Shown: positions 28,194-38,479, counted from the first letter of the stretch. The stretch: DNA of 64,000 nucleotides from CAWFPR01 sp963817635 (GCA_963817635.1 CAWFPR010000010.1:1-64000), one strand, 5' to 3'. The notes: a model not told the origin generated them from the letters alone. Program-made: numbers and translations.

Positions 28194-29695
28194 CGCCGGC
28201 CGTCCCGCGCCATGAACGCGTCGGCCTCCTTCGGCCCCCACTCCCCCGATTCGTACAGCGGCAACGGTACGGAGGCGTCGGCCTTCCAGGCCTCGTGCAC
28301 CGGCGTGATGAGCGCCCACGAGGCCTCGACGAAGTCATGCCGGGCGAACAACGTGGCGTCGCCGAGCATGGCGTCTATGAGGAGCGTCTCGTAGGCCTCG
28401 GGCACGCTCCCCCCGAACGCGGTCCCGTAGCGGAAGTTCATCATTACCGGCGCGATCTGCATCCGCGTGTTCGGCAGCTTGGCCTCGAAGCGGAGCGAAA
28501 TCCCTTCGTCCGGCTGAACGTTGATGACGAGGAGGTTCGAGGCCACGGGCGTCGGGCTCGCCCGCTTGAAAACCTCGAGAGGCGGCCGCTTGAACTGAAT
28601 GGCGATTTCGGTCGTCCGCTTGGGCAGGCGCTTCCCCGTCCGCAGGTAGAAAGGCACCCCGGCCCAGCGCCAGCTGTCGAGCAGGAGCCGGAGGGCGACG
28701 AACGTCTCGGTACATGATCCGGCGGCCACGCCCGGCTCCGCCCGGTAGGCGGGTACCTGGCTCCCGCTGCTCCAGCCGTCGCCGTACTGGGCGCGGATGA
28801 CGGTGTCGGCGTGCCCGTCGATCACGAGCGGCTGGATCGACATCACGGCGTCGAGCTTGCGATCGCGCACGCTCTCGGCGGTGAACGCGATCGGCGGCTC
28901 CATGGCCACCAGCGCGAGCAGCTGCATCAGGTGGTTCTGCACCATGTCGCGCAGCGCGCCGGCGCCCTCGTAGTACGCGGCACGACGCTCGACGCCAACC
29001 GTCTCGGCCGCGGTGATCTGCACGTGGTCGATGTAGCGCCGGTTCCAGATCGGCTCGAACATGCCGTTGGCGAACCGGAAGACCAGCAGGTTCTGCACGG
29101 TTTCCTTGCCGAGGTAGTGATCGATGCGGAAGACATCCGTCTCGTCGAAATGGCGGTGCACGAGGCGATTGAGATCGCGCGCGCTCGCCAGGTCGGTGCC
29201 GAACGGCTTTTCGACGATGATGCGGCGCCACCCCTCGGTCGTGGCGCGACCCGACAGCTTCGCGGCGCCGATCTGTTCGATGACCGTGCCGTACACCGAC
29301 GGGGGAATGGCGAGGTAGAAGAGCACGCCGTCGGCGCCGTCGATCGACTGGATTCGATCGGCCAGCTGCCGGTACAGCCCCGGATCGTCGAGCTCGCCCT
29401 GGATGTAGTACATCCGATCGGCCAGCGAGCCCGCAATCTCGTCCGGGTGCGCCAGTCCGACAAACTCCCGCAGACAGTCGCGGAACTGCTGGCGGAAGCC
29501 CTCGTCGCCAAGCGGCGAACGCCCGATGCCGATGACTGAAAAGCGCGCGGGCAGGCGCTGGCCGTGCGACAGCGAATGAAGCGCCGGCAGCAGCTTCCGG
29601 CGCGTGAGATCGCCCGATGCGCCGAAGATGACGAGCGTCGTCGCACCCGGCGTCGGGTCGAACCGAAGCCCATCCGCAAGCGGGTTCACGTCCAT
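28178..29695 (-). CDS. zwf: Glucose-6-phosphate 1-dehydrogenase
   Basis: A 505-residue enzyme. The NADP-binding fingerprint GASGDLTRRKLLPAL is near residues 25-39. The active-site peptide RIDHYLGKETVQN contains the catalytic His and Lys. VEKPFGTD and LRDMVQNHL are further signatures. It oxidises glucose 6-phosphate to 6-phosphogluconolactone, the first step of the oxidative pentose phosphate pathway. No lactonase gene is seen in this operon. The gene follows the HEAT-repeat gene with a 35-base gap on the same strand, so it may be part of the sigma-factor transcription unit. Length is normal and there is no frame damage. Confidence 0.94.
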   Translation of the reverse strand: MDVNPLADGLRFDPTPGATTLVIFGASGDLTRRKLLPALHSLSHGQRLPARFSVIGIGRSPLGDEGFRQQFRDCLREFVGLAHPDEIAGSLADRMYYIQGELDDPGLYRQLADRIQSIDGADGVLFYLAIPPSVYGTVIEQIGAAKLSGRATTEGWRRIIVEKPFGTDLASARDLNRLVHRHFDETDVFRIDHYLGKETVQNLLVFRFANGMFEPIWNRRYIDHVQITAAETVGVERRAAYYEGAGALRDMVQNHLMQLLALVAMEPPIAFTAESVRDRKLDAVMSIQPLVIDGHADTVIRAQYGDGWSSGSQVPAYRAEPGVAAGSCTETFVALRLLLDSWRWAGVPFYLRTGKRLPKRTTEIAIQFKRPPLEVFKRASPTPVASNLLVINVQPDEGISLRFEAKLPNTRMQIAPVMMNFRYGTAFGGSVPEAYETLLIDAMLGDATLFARHDFVEASWALITPVHEAWKADASVPLPLYESGEWGPKEADAFMARDGRRWRTL

Positions 29696-29730
29696 CCGTT
29701 TGCGATCATAGCGCGCCCGGACAGTGGAAC

Positions 29731-30891
29731 CTATTTCGGCTTGATGGATGCCAGATACGCCTTCGCGCGCGGCGTGCCCAGCAGGCGGAGCCGCGTGAGC
29801 ACCTCCTCTCGCACCGCGGGATCCTTCTCGTGTTCCGCGATCTGAATCAGCTCGTCCTCGGCGCGCGCGTTGAAGAGCGCCACCACGATCGGCCGCTTGA
29901 TGTCCGGCGCGGCCCGTCCGTACAGGATGCGCAGCTGGTCGCGCCCGCCGGCTTCACCGAGCGTGACGATCGCGCGGTCGCGCAGCGGCCGATCGGTCTC
30001 CGATTGCACGATCCGGAACAGCGCCGTCGTGGCGGACCGCTCGCCGAGTGAGCTGACCACCTCGTACTTCACCCTCGGATTCGAAGTCGAATACACCTGC
30101 AGGAGGTCGTTCGCAATGCCGGGCCCCGCGATGCGGCCCAGCTCGCGCACGGCGGCGACACGCACGGGCTCAGCCCCCGTCTTCGCCACGTCGACGACCG
30201 TGGCGCGTGCGAGCGGCTGTCCGGACTGGGCGAGCACGAACAGCGCGCGGCGCGCTTCACCCGCATCGCCGCTCTCGAGCGCTATCGCCTTCAGCATCGG
30301 GATCACCCGAGGCGCATCGGTGCGCATCAGGCTCCCGAGCGCCTGGATCCGCAGGTCCGTGTCGGGCAGGTAGTTGTCCGGCAGCCATCCGCGCGGCCAC
30401 GGCGGCATGGGCGGCGCCGGCGGCGCGGCGACGGGTGCCGCAGCGGGGGGCGCCGGCGGAGACGGAGGGGCGGGTACGGCCACCGGCGCCGGCGGAGCAG
30501 GCGGCGGAGGGGGCGGCGTCGCGGTATACCACAGCACGTCGCTGCGCCGCAGGCGCTGCGCGATTTCAATCCGCAGCGACTGCGCCGGCTTCACCCAGCG
30601 GCTCGCGTGAAATTCACGCTCGAGCCTGCCGATCGTCTCGAGCGCAGCCGCCGTATCACGCATCTGGTTCTCGCTGTGCGCGAGCCAGAAGAGCACCTCG
30701 TCCTTGTTCGGCTCCTTCGGGTCTGCGACCGCCTGCGCCAGTACCTCGACCGCCTGCCCCCACTGTTCGTCGGCGATCAGGTCCTTGGCGCGTGCGAGCC
30801 GTTTCGAATCCGGTTCGGCAAACAGTGACGACGCACAGGCGAGCGCGACAATCGCGCAGGCCACGACGCGCGAAACCTTGTGGTATCTCAT
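29731..30891 (-). CDS. Exported HEAT-repeat protein with proline-rich linker
   Basis: A 386-residue protein with a signal peptide (KVSRVVACAIVALACASSLF). Residues 30-120 are helical and TPR-like (RLARAKDLIADEQWGQAVEV). Residues 126-168 are an almost pure Pro/Ala linker. The rest is a set of HEAT-like helical pairs (ARATVVDVAKTGAEPVRVAA VRELG...). The start overlaps the anti-sigma factor stop by four bases (ATGA). It is the third gene of the sigma/anti-sigma unit, so it may be a periplasmic sensor or effector of that pathway. The linker is GC-rich and could be slippage-prone. No enzymatic motif is present. Confidence 0.78.
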   Translation of the reverse strand: MRYHKVSRVVACAIVALACASSLFAEPDSKRLARAKDLIADEQWGQAVEVLAQAVADPKEPNKDEVLFWLAHSENQMRDTAAALETIGRLEREFHASRWVKPAQSLRIEIAQRLRRSDVLWYTATPPPPPPAPPAPVAVPAPPSPPAPPAAAPVAAPPAPPMPPWPRGWLPDNYLPDTDLRIQALGSLMRTDAPRVIPMLKAIALESGDAGEARRALFVLAQSGQPLARATVVDVAKTGAEPVRVAAVRELGRIAGPGIANDLLQVYSTSNPRVKYEVVSSLGERSATTALFRIVQSETDRPLRDRAIVTLGEAGGRDQLRILYGRAAPDIKRPIVVALFNARAEDELIQIAEHEKDPAVREEVLTRLRLLGTPRAKAYLASIKPK

Positions 30892-31718
30892 GACGCTGAC
30901 AGTCCCCTGGTGGTGACGACGTTCATCTTCTCGAGCAGGTCGCGCCTGCGAATGAGCCGCTGGATCCGCGAGAGCGTCGCGGCGTCAGCCCGGTCGGAAA
31001 GCGACGCCTGCAGCAGGACCAGTTCCAGATCCTGCATCACGCCCGCCATCGCCGTCAGGCCATGCTCCTGGGCGGCCATCCGGTACAGCCGCGTGTCGCT
31101 CAGGAGCCTCCCGGCCATGCTGCGCTCGTACGCCCAGTCCGCGCCCGACGTGTGTTCCGGGTCCTTTGCCGCCAGGCCGAGTACGACGAGCTTCGACCGC
31201 TCGAAAAGCTGTTCGCTGAGCGCGAGCAATGCCGTCGTATCCGTCCCGTCGGCCGCCGGCAGCGGCGTGATGTCGGAGGCCGCCACGACCGGTGCGGGCG
31301 GTGCGGCCGATCGGGTCCTCGAAGCGAACAGGACGCTGATCGTGACCAGCGCGAGCAGGGCGGCCATCGCCAGGTACCCGACGTATCGGCGCGACGATGG
31401 CCGGCTCCCGGCACCAGCGATGACGATCGGCGGGGCGCCGTCGTGATCCGCCATCGTGGCGGACTCGAGCCCCGCCATGAACGCCGACCAGTCGCCGGAC
31501 GGCGGCGCCGAGACGACCGGACGCGCGGCGAGCGCGGCGCGGATTTCGGCCAGATCCTCCAGCGCCCGCCGGCAGGACGCGCACCCGGCCAGGTGACGGT
31601 CTACATCGGCGCGTGTATCAGGTCCCAGCTCCTCGTAGAAATATAAATCGAGCGCACCGCTCGACTGCACGTCACACTCATGCTCCGGAGTGCCGGCCTG
31701 AGCCTCTCGACGGGTCAT
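30888..31718 (-). CDS. Membrane anti-sigma factor with zinc-finger (zf-HC2)
   Basis: A 276-residue protein. The N-terminal zinc-binding anti-sigma motif is H42-x3-C46-x2-C49 (RHLAGCASC). One transmembrane helix spans about residues 112-133 (YVGYLAMAALLALVTISVLF), followed by a helical extracytoplasmic domain of about 140 residues. ZAS-type factors bind an ECF sigma factor in the cytosol and release it on a signal. The partner is the sigma gene directly upstream (ATGA overlap at 31715). The signal is unknown. The periplasmic domain and the adjacent HEAT protein are candidates for sensing. Confidence 0.85.
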   Translation of the reverse strand: MTRREAQAGTPEHECDVQSSGALDLYFYEELGPDTRADVDRHLAGCASCRRALEDLAEIRAALAARPVVSAPPSGDWSAFMAGLESATMADHDGAPPIVIAGAGSRPSSRRYVGYLAMAALLALVTISVLFASRTRSAAPPAPVVAASDITPLPAADGTDTTALLALSEQLFERSKLVVLGLAAKDPEHTSGADWAYERSMAGRLLSDTRLYRMAAQEHGLTAMAGVMQDLELVLLQASLSDRADAATLSRIQRLIRRRDLLEKMNVVTTRGLSAS

Positions 31719-32305
31719 ACGCGCCCCCCCACAGTCACCCGGGCGTGCATGAGCGAACGCCGCAGCCGGTGCACCGCCGCGTGCAGCTGACGCTTCACGG
31801 TTCCCTCGGCCAGGCCGAGCGCGCGGGCTATTTCACAGAGCTTCAACCCCTGATGGTGCCGCATGACGAACACGATGCGCTGGCCGGGTGGCAGCCGGTT
31901 GATTTCGGATTCCAGCACCTGACCCAGCTCGCACGCGTACGCGGACGCCTCGGGTCCGGGTGCTTCCTCCGCGGTGTTCAGCATGCGCTGTTCCGCCTCG
32001 TCGCCAAACGGGGCGGCGCCGGCGGGCGATTGACGACGGCGGTGATCGATACAGGCGTTCATGACAATTCGATACAGCCAGGAACTCAGCTGCGCGTCCT
32101 GGCGAAAGCGGTCCAGCGAACGATAGACCTTGATGAAGACGTCCTGGGCAATGTCCTCGGCATCGTGGTGATTGCCGGCAAACTGGTACGCCACCCGGTA
32201 CACCATCGAGCGATGCCGCTCGACGAGTGCCTGGAAGGCGGAGGCGTCCCCTCCCGCCGCACGGGAGATCAGCTCCGAGTCCATCGCCGTCGACGAAGTC
32301 TTCAT
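31715..32305 (-). CDS. ECF-family RNA polymerase sigma factor
   Basis: A 196-residue sigma factor with only regions 2 and 4. Region 2 reads MVYRVAYQFAGNHHDAEDIA QDVFIKVYRSL with the DAEDIAQDVF core-binding motif. Region 4 reads LPPGQRIVFVMRHHQGLKLCEIARALGLAEGTVKRQLHAAVHRLRR, a helix-turn-helix for the -35 element. The start is ATG 32305; ATG 32284 is an alternative. It is the first gene of a sigma, anti-sigma, HEAT unit. A candidate ECF-type promoter at 32374-32400 faces this gene, so it may control itself. Confidence 0.9.
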   Translation of the reverse strand: MKTSSTAMDSELISRAAGGDASAFQALVERHRSMVYRVAYQFAGNHHDAEDIAQDVFIKVYRSLDRFRQDAQLSSWLYRIVMNACIDHRRRQSPAGAAPFGDEAEQRMLNTAEEAPGPEASAYACELGQVLESEINRLPPGQRIVFVMRHHQGLKLCEIARALGLAEGTVKRQLHAAVHRLRRSLMHARVTVGGRV

Positions 32306-32373
32306 CCCGTGTCAGTTGTATGACGCAGCCAGCCCGCATCCGGTTGATCCGGCGGGCAGCCATATTGCACCCA

Positions 32374-32400
32374 TTAACGTCTAACGCTGCAACGGGTTCC
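32374..32400 (-). promoter_or_regulatory. Candidate ECF-sigma promoter, autoregulatory
   Basis: Read on the minus strand, GGAACC (bases 32400-32395) is followed after 15 bases by CGTTAA (32379-32374). This matches the GGAAC/CGTNAA pattern used by many ECF sigma factors. It would start transcription about 60 bases before the sigma gene ATG at 32305. The opposite strand shows CGTCTAA in the same place but no matching -35. Confidence 0.4.
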
Positions 32401-32426
32401 AGGAAACAGCCCCAACAGGAGGTCGA

Positions 32427-33005
32427 ATGAGGTCGGTGTGTGCTCGGGCAGGTAGTTTTTTCATCCTCACGGCAGCGGTCCTGGTGTCGTCCGTCCACGG
32501 CGCGGCCGCGCAATCGGTAGCCCGCGCCGGAACCTGGACGGCGACGCCGTTCATCGGCGTCTCGTTCGGGACCTCGGGCAATCTGGACAACAGCCTCGGC
32601 CTGGGGGCCGCCGCCGGGTACGACCTGACGTCGAACCTCGGCTTCGAGGGAGAGATCGGCCACGTGTTCGACGTGGCCGGCAAAGACGCCAACCTGGACT
32701 GGTCGATCACGAACATCAGCGGAAACGTCCTCTATCACTTCGACGTGCGGGGTCCGGCCACGCCGTACGCGACATTCGGCCTGGGCTGGGAACACTCCGG
32801 CCTCGACGTCAAGAACCCGAATCCGGCTGCCCTGTATCTCGCGTCCAGCACCGAGGTCGCCTACAACTTCGGCGGCGGCGTGAAGTACCAAATCGGCGAT
32901 CGCATGCTCGCGCGCGGCGACCTGCGCCGCTTCAACGCGAACGACGTCGCGCCGGACCACTGGCGGCTGTACGGCGGCCTCACCTACGAAATCGCCAAAC
33001 GCTGA
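32427..33005 (+). CDS. Outer-membrane beta-barrel porin-like protein
   Basis: A 192-residue protein with a signal peptide (FFILTAAVLVSSVHGAAAQS) and alternating beta strands: WTATPFIGVSFGTSG, GLGAAAGYDLTSNLGFEGEI, VLYHFDVRGPATPYATFGLG, and an aromatic C-terminal strand WRLYGGLTYEIAKR. The pattern is that of a small eight-strand OmpW/OmpA-like barrel. It is divergent from the ECF sigma gene, sharing a 121-base regulatory gap, so it could be one of its targets. Ligand unknown. Confidence 0.78.
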   Translation: MRSVCARAGSFFILTAAVLVSSVHGAAAQSVARAGTWTATPFIGVSFGTSGNLDNSLGLGAAAGYDLTSNLGFEGEIGHVFDVAGKDANLDWSITNISGNVLYHFDVRGPATPYATFGLGWEHSGLDVKNPNPAALYLASSTEVAYNFGGGVKYQIGDRMLARGDLRRFNANDVAPDHWRLYGGLTYEIAKR

Positions 33006-33070
33006 GCAAAACCGCTGGTGCACGACACTGCCCCAGGCGGGAAGACGGCGGGACCCGGGAAGATGGCTGC

Positions 33071-33076
33071 TATACT
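33071..33076 (+). promoter_or_regulatory. Candidate -10 box (TATACT) of a leaderless typA transcript
   Basis: TATACT ends six bases before the typA ATG at 33083, so the transcription start would fall on the start codon. No convincing -35 element is present. The sequence GGTGAG between the box and the ATG could also act as a ribosome site, which would favour another promoter. Confidence 0.3.
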
Positions 33077-33082
33077 GGTGAG

Positions 33083-34924
<1,842 letters not shown>

Positions 34925-34929
34925 CCGGG

Positions 34930-35424
34930 TCAGACGCGGACGTACCGCACCACGTTACCGCGAGTGGCGAGGAACCGCTCGAAGCCGGCGAACGCGATCG
35001 CGAGACTCGCCGTGTTGACGTTCGGATGGAAGATCAGCCGTTCGGCGTGTCTCAGATCGGCGTCGATGATCACCTGCACGCTCTTCGATGCGTCATTGAT
35101 CAGCCCGAACGGGGACACGGATCCCGGCGTCAGGCCCAGCCGCGCCATCAGCCGCTCGGGTGACCCGAAGCTCAGTCGATCGTCGCCAATCACCCTGACC
35201 AGCTGGCGCAGATCCGCCTGCTTGCCGATGCCGAGGATGACGAGATAGTGCCGGTCCCCCTTCTTGTTGCGCAGGAAGAGGTTCTTGACGGCCGTGCCGC
35301 GGATATCCGCCCAGTGGACGGCCGCCTCGTCCGCGGTGAACACCGGCGGGTGATCGTGCCGCTCGTAGGCGATGTCGAGACTGTCGAGCACAGCACAGAC
35401 CGCCGCGGCAGGGTCGTTCGTCAC
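34930..35424 (-). CDS. YbaK/ProX-type prolyl-tRNA editing protein
   Basis: About 164 residues from GTG 35424; upstream in-frame codons to 35511 look non-coding. The YbaK fold is shown by VFTADEAAVHWADIRGTAVKNLFLRNKKG, HYLVILGIGKQADLRQLVRV and the C-terminal GSVSPFGLINDASKSVQVIID. The text is closest to the PrdX/ProXp-ala group, which hydrolyses mischarged Ala-tRNA(Pro), rather than to YbaK (Cys-tRNA(Pro)). The conserved Lys in GTAVKNLFL is present. It is convergent with typA and divergent from the HD gene. Confidence 0.83.
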   Translation of the reverse strand: MTNDPAAAVCAVLDSLDIAYERHDHPPVFTADEAAVHWADIRGTAVKNLFLRNKKGDRHYLVILGIGKQADLRQLVRVIGDDRLSFGSPERLMARLGLTPGSVSPFGLINDASKSVQVIIDADLRHAERLIFHPNVNTASLAIAFAGFERFLATRGNVVRYVRV

Positions 35425-35573
35425 GGCTTCATTGTATGCGCGTCGCTCGAGCCCGGGCACGAGGGCGGCGCCAGCGGCGCGCACGACACGTCGCGACGTC
35501 TGGCTTCGCATGGTGCGTCGGGTTGAAAGATCCGGGCCATCCCAGTGAGAATGACACCGGAGGTTCCGCCGGC

Positions 35574-36158
35574 ATGACGACCCTGACTCAGCGGTTCGAC
35601 GAGGCGTTCCGGTACGCGCACCAGTTGCACGCGAACGACACGCGCAAGGGCACGAATGCGCCGTACATCGGGCATCTGATGGGAGTCGCCTCGATCGTGC
35701 TGGACGACGGCGGAACGGAAGACGAAGCCATCGCGGCGCTGCTGCACGATGCGGCCGAGGACCACGGCGGCCGCGCCACCGCCGAGACCATCCGATCCCG
35801 TTTTGGCGATGCCGTCGCGCGGATCGTCGAAGACTGCACCGACTCGTGGGAGATGCCCAAGCGCCCGTGGGCCGAACGCAAGCAGGCCTACGTCGACCAC
35901 GCGCGGCGGCTGCCGGCGTCCAGCCTGCGGGTGTCGGCGGCCGACAAGGTGCACAACGCGTATGCGATCCTGCGCGATCTCCGGAACGTCGGCGAATCGG
36001 TATGGACGCGCTTCAGCGCGAGCGCAGACGACGTGATCGCGTACTACCAGGGGCTCGGTGCGGTCGTACCAGGAGGCCGGCGGCGGACGTCTGCCCGACG
36101 AACTCGAACGGATCGTGCGCGGCATCGAACGGGAAATGGGGTATCAGCGGCGCACTAG
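35574..36158 (+). CDS. HD-domain phosphohydrolase, SpoT-like (one frameshift)
   Basis: ATG 35574 begins a protein of about 190 residues. The metal-binding HD motif is in AIAALLHDAAEDHGG. YIGHLMGVASIVLDDGG and a later VSAADKVHNAYAILRDL supply further His/Asp ligands of the HD fold. The text resembles the hydrolase part of RelA/SpoT-type or similar small HD enzymes. An extra G near 36056 shifts the frame: the true text is YYQGLVRSYQEAGGGRLPDE LERIVRGIEREMG. The exact stop is uncertain. Frame 1 runs on past 36158, while TAG 36156-36158 stops the original frame. The end overlaps or abuts the convergent PreA-like gene. Confidence 0.72.
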   Translation: MTTLTQRFDEAFRYAHQLHANDTRKGTNAPYIGHLMGVASIVLDDGGTEDEAIAALLHDAAEDHGGRATAETIRSRFGDAVARIVEDCTDSWEMPKRPWAERKQAYVDHARRLPASSLRVSAADKVHNAYAILRDLRNVGESVWTRFSASADDVIAYYQGLGAVVPGGRRRTSARRTRTDRARHRTGNGVSAAH

Positions 36159-37294
36159 TCGGACTCGACGCGGACCCTCTCCGGCGGCGCGTAGCCTTCC
36201 GGCGCGTCGTGTCCGCCAAAGTACTCTTTCGATTCGGGACGCCGGATCTGCGAGTGCGGCACGATCCGGTCGCGCCGCAGGCCCCGGAAATCCTCGAGCG
36301 TGCGCCATCCGCGGTCGGCGTGCCTCTCGAGGAACCCGGTCATCCCGCTGACGAGTTCCCGGATGACGTTGGGACCGATCGCGTGATCCAGCATGGCCGC
36401 CGTGCAGACCTGCACGGTGCCGCACCCGAGCAGGAAGTAGTTGAGCGCGTGAGCGAACTCGGCGATGCCTCCGATGCCCGAGAAGGCGCGGTCGGGAAAC
36501 GCCTGCGTCATTTCGGCCACCTTGGCGAGCGACAGCGGGAGGATCGCCGGACCGCCGAGCCCGCCGCTCGACACCTTGCCGTCCACGTTGACTTCGAACT
36601 CGAGCGTGTCGGGATCGACGAGCGGCAGCGACGGGAAGGTGTTCGAGGACACGATCGCGTCGGCGCCCCCGGCAAACGACGCGCGGGCCTCAGCGACGAT
36701 GTCGGTAGTCGAAGGGGTCAGCTTGCACCACACCGGCACCTTCGCCACCTCCTTGACCACTTCGGTCACGACCGAGATGAGGCCTTCGTCCTTGCCGATG
36801 TTGGACCCCATGTCCTTTCGGTCCATGTGGGGGCACGAGAGGTTCAGTTCGAAGGCGTCCACGCCGGCGTCCTGGCACGAGGTGGCGAGCGTCTGCCAGT
36901 GGCGCAGTTCCCGGTCGCTGCCGGACCCCGCCATGATCGAGGCGACGAGGATCCGGGACGGATGCGCCTGCTTGATGCGCGCCAGGCGGGGCAGCCACCA
37001 GTCGAGCGGCTTGTCAGAGATGAGTTCCCAGTTCCAGGACGAGTGCAGCGCGGTGTTCGGCCGCTTCTGCGTCGAGAGATGGTACGAGTCGGCGGACGCC
37101 CGGAGGAACTTCGTCTTCGGACCGGCGACGTTGGTGACCGGGTGCAGGCCGATCGTCTTGGTCACGACCCCGCCCCAGCCGACGTCGAAGGCACGCATGA
37201 TGTTCGAGTCCGACTCGGTCGGCGGAGCCGACGAGAGGAGGAACGGATTCTCGAATCGCAGCCCGGTAAACGTGACCGACAGGTCAGCCGGCAT
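36155..37294 (-). CDS. Dihydropyrimidine dehydrogenase-like flavoprotein (PreA-like), no ferredoxin domain
   Basis: A 379-residue TIM-barrel flavoprotein. NPFLLSSAPPTESDSNI, WGGVVTKTIGL and the active-site loop NLSCPHMDRKDMGSNIGKD with its catalytic Cys match the PreA and DPD families. GIGGIAEFAHALNYFLLGCG TVQVCTA is the FMN phosphate site. Family proteins reduce uracil and thymine. E. coli PreA carries an extra C-terminal 4Fe-4S ferredoxin domain; no CxxCxxCxxxC motif occurs here, so electrons must come another way. It is divergent from the nitrilase gene and next to the other pyrimidine-degradation genes. A dihydroorotate dehydrogenase role is less likely. Confidence 0.83.
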   Translation of the reverse strand: MPADLSVTFTGLRFENPFLLSSAPPTESDSNIMRAFDVGWGGVVTKTIGLHPVTNVAGPKTKFLRASADSYHLSTQKRPNTALHSSWNWELISDKPLDWWLPRLARIKQAHPSRILVASIMAGSGSDRELRHWQTLATSCQDAGVDAFELNLSCPHMDRKDMGSNIGKDEGLISVVTEVVKEVAKVPVWCKLTPSTTDIVAEARASFAGGADAIVSSNTFPSLPLVDPDTLEFEVNVDGKVSSGGLGGPAILPLSLAKVAEMTQAFPDRAFSGIGGIAEFAHALNYFLLGCGTVQVCTAAMLDHAIGPNVIRELVSGMTGFLERHADRGWRTLEDFRGLRRDRIVPHSQIRRPESKEYFGGHDAPEGYAPPERVRVESD

Positions 37295-37395
37295 GCAGCC
37301 CTCCCTTCGAAACGCGGATTATGCCACACCACGGTGCGCCACGGATTGCCGATTGGGGCTTGTTGCCCGCGCGGCTCACCGTGGGCGCGGGCGGC

Positions 37396-37424
37396 TTGAC
37401 AGTGTCTGGCGGCAGGCATATGTT
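37396..37424 (+). promoter_or_regulatory. Sigma-70-type promoter of the pyrimidine cluster
   Basis: TTGACA (37396-37401) is separated by exactly 17 bases from TATGTT (37419-37424). The predicted start is near 37431, giving a 40-base leader to the ATG at 37471. One of the best promoter matches in the window. Confidence 0.7.
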
Positions 37425-37470
37425 CGGCCTTCCCCTTGGCTGCCAGGGGACTGACCCGAAAGGAACGACC

Positions 37471-38340
37471 ATGGCGCGGATCGTGCGTGGCGGATTGATT
37501 CAGATGAAGGCGGACGTGCCGCTGGACGGCGGTGCGGCCGATATCAAGGAGCGGATGCTGCAGAAGCACCTGCCGCTCATCGACGAAGCCGGGCGGCGCG
37601 GCGTGCAGGTGCTCTGCCTGCAGGAGCTCTTCAACGGGCCGTACTTCTGCGCCGAGCAGCAGGCGCGGTGGTACGAGATGGTCGAGCCGATCCCCGACGG
37701 TCCGACGGTCGTCAGGATGCAGGAGATCGCGAAACGGCACGGGATCGTGATGATCGTGCCGATCTATGAAGAGGAAATCACCGGCGTCTACTACAACGCG
37801 GCCGCCGTGATCGACGCCGACGGCACGTACCTGGGCAAGTATCGGAAGCACCACATCCCGCACGTCGCGCCTGGCTTCTGGGAGAAGTTCTACTTCCGTC
37901 CGGGCAATCTCGGATACCCTGTGTTCAAGACCGCCGTGGGCAAGGTCGGGGTGTACATCTGTTACGACCGCCACTTTCCCGAGGGCGCGCGCATTCTCGG
38001 CTTGAACGGAGCGGAAATCGTGTTCAACCCGTCGGCCACGGTCGCGGGGCTGTCCGAGTATCTGTGGAAACTCGAACAGCCCGCGCACGCGGTTGCCAAC
38101 GGCTATTTCGTCGGCGCGATCAACCGCGTCGGCGTCGAGGCGCCGTGGAACATCGGGGAGTTCTACGGCCAGAGCTACTTCTGTGATCCGCGCGGACAGA
38201 TCATGTCGATCGGCTCCCGCGACAAGGACGAACTGGTCGTGGCCGATCTCGACATGAGCCTGATTCAGACGGTGCGCAACACCTGGCAGTTCTATCGCGA
38301 TCGACGCCCGGAAACCTACGGAGCGATTACCGTCGGGTAG
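37471..38340 (+). CDS. Beta-ureidopropionase-like nitrilase-family amidohydrolase
   Basis: A 289-residue enzyme; ATG 37471 follows an AAAGGA ribosome site. The Glu-Lys-Cys catalytic triad of the nitrilase superfamily is present: Glu in LCLQELFNGPYF, Lys in GKYRKHHIPHV, Cys in VGVYICYDRHFPE. The YRKHHIP and FYFRPGN text is close to beta-ureidopropionase and N-carbamoyl-hydrolases. It would release beta-alanine, CO2 and ammonia from N-carbamoyl-beta-alanine, the last hydrolysis of reductive pyrimidine breakdown. N-carbamoylputrescine amidase is the main alternative, but the neighbours favour the pyrimidine route. Confidence 0.85.
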   Translation: MARIVRGGLIQMKADVPLDGGAADIKERMLQKHLPLIDEAGRRGVQVLCLQELFNGPYFCAEQQARWYEMVEPIPDGPTVVRMQEIAKRHGIVMIVPIYEEEITGVYYNAAAVIDADGTYLGKYRKHHIPHVAPGFWEKFYFRPGNLGYPVFKTAVGKVGVYICYDRHFPEGARILGLNGAEIVFNPSATVAGLSEYLWKLEQPAHAVANGYFVGAINRVGVEAPWNIGEFYGQSYFCDPRGQIMSIGSRDKDELVVADLDMSLIQTVRNTWQFYRDRRPETYGAITVG

Positions 38341-38346
38341 CAGGCC

Positions 38347-38444
38347 GCTGAAAAATCCGGCCTGATGGAATATGGGAAAAGGTAGATGGAAGAAGAACCG
38401 TGTTCTTCCGTTCTCCATTTACCGTCAGGATGCCGTTTTTCAGC
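38347..38444. repeat. Extended imperfect hairpin, GGTAGATGG family
   Basis: The outer arms are GCTGAAAAATCCGG...CTGATGG (38347-38368) and a matching ...GTCAGG...TTTTTCAGC arm (38422-38444). An inner pair is GGTAGATGGAAGAAGAAC against GTTCTTCCGTTCTCCATTTA and following bases. The two are nearly complementary around a three-base loop at about 38399-38401. The element lies between the nitrilase and the aldehyde dehydrogenase fusion gene and shares its core with three other spacers. Confidence 0.7.
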
Positions 38445-38479
38445 ATCCTGGCAGGCGCCTGTTTGACGGACAGCAGCGT

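Noticed and set aside
36155..37294. Dihydroorotate dehydrogenase as the identity of the PreA-like gene.
   Set aside because: The NLSCPHMDRKDMG loop and pyrimidine-degradation neighbours fit PreA/DPD better, and no pyrimidine synthesis genes are nearby.
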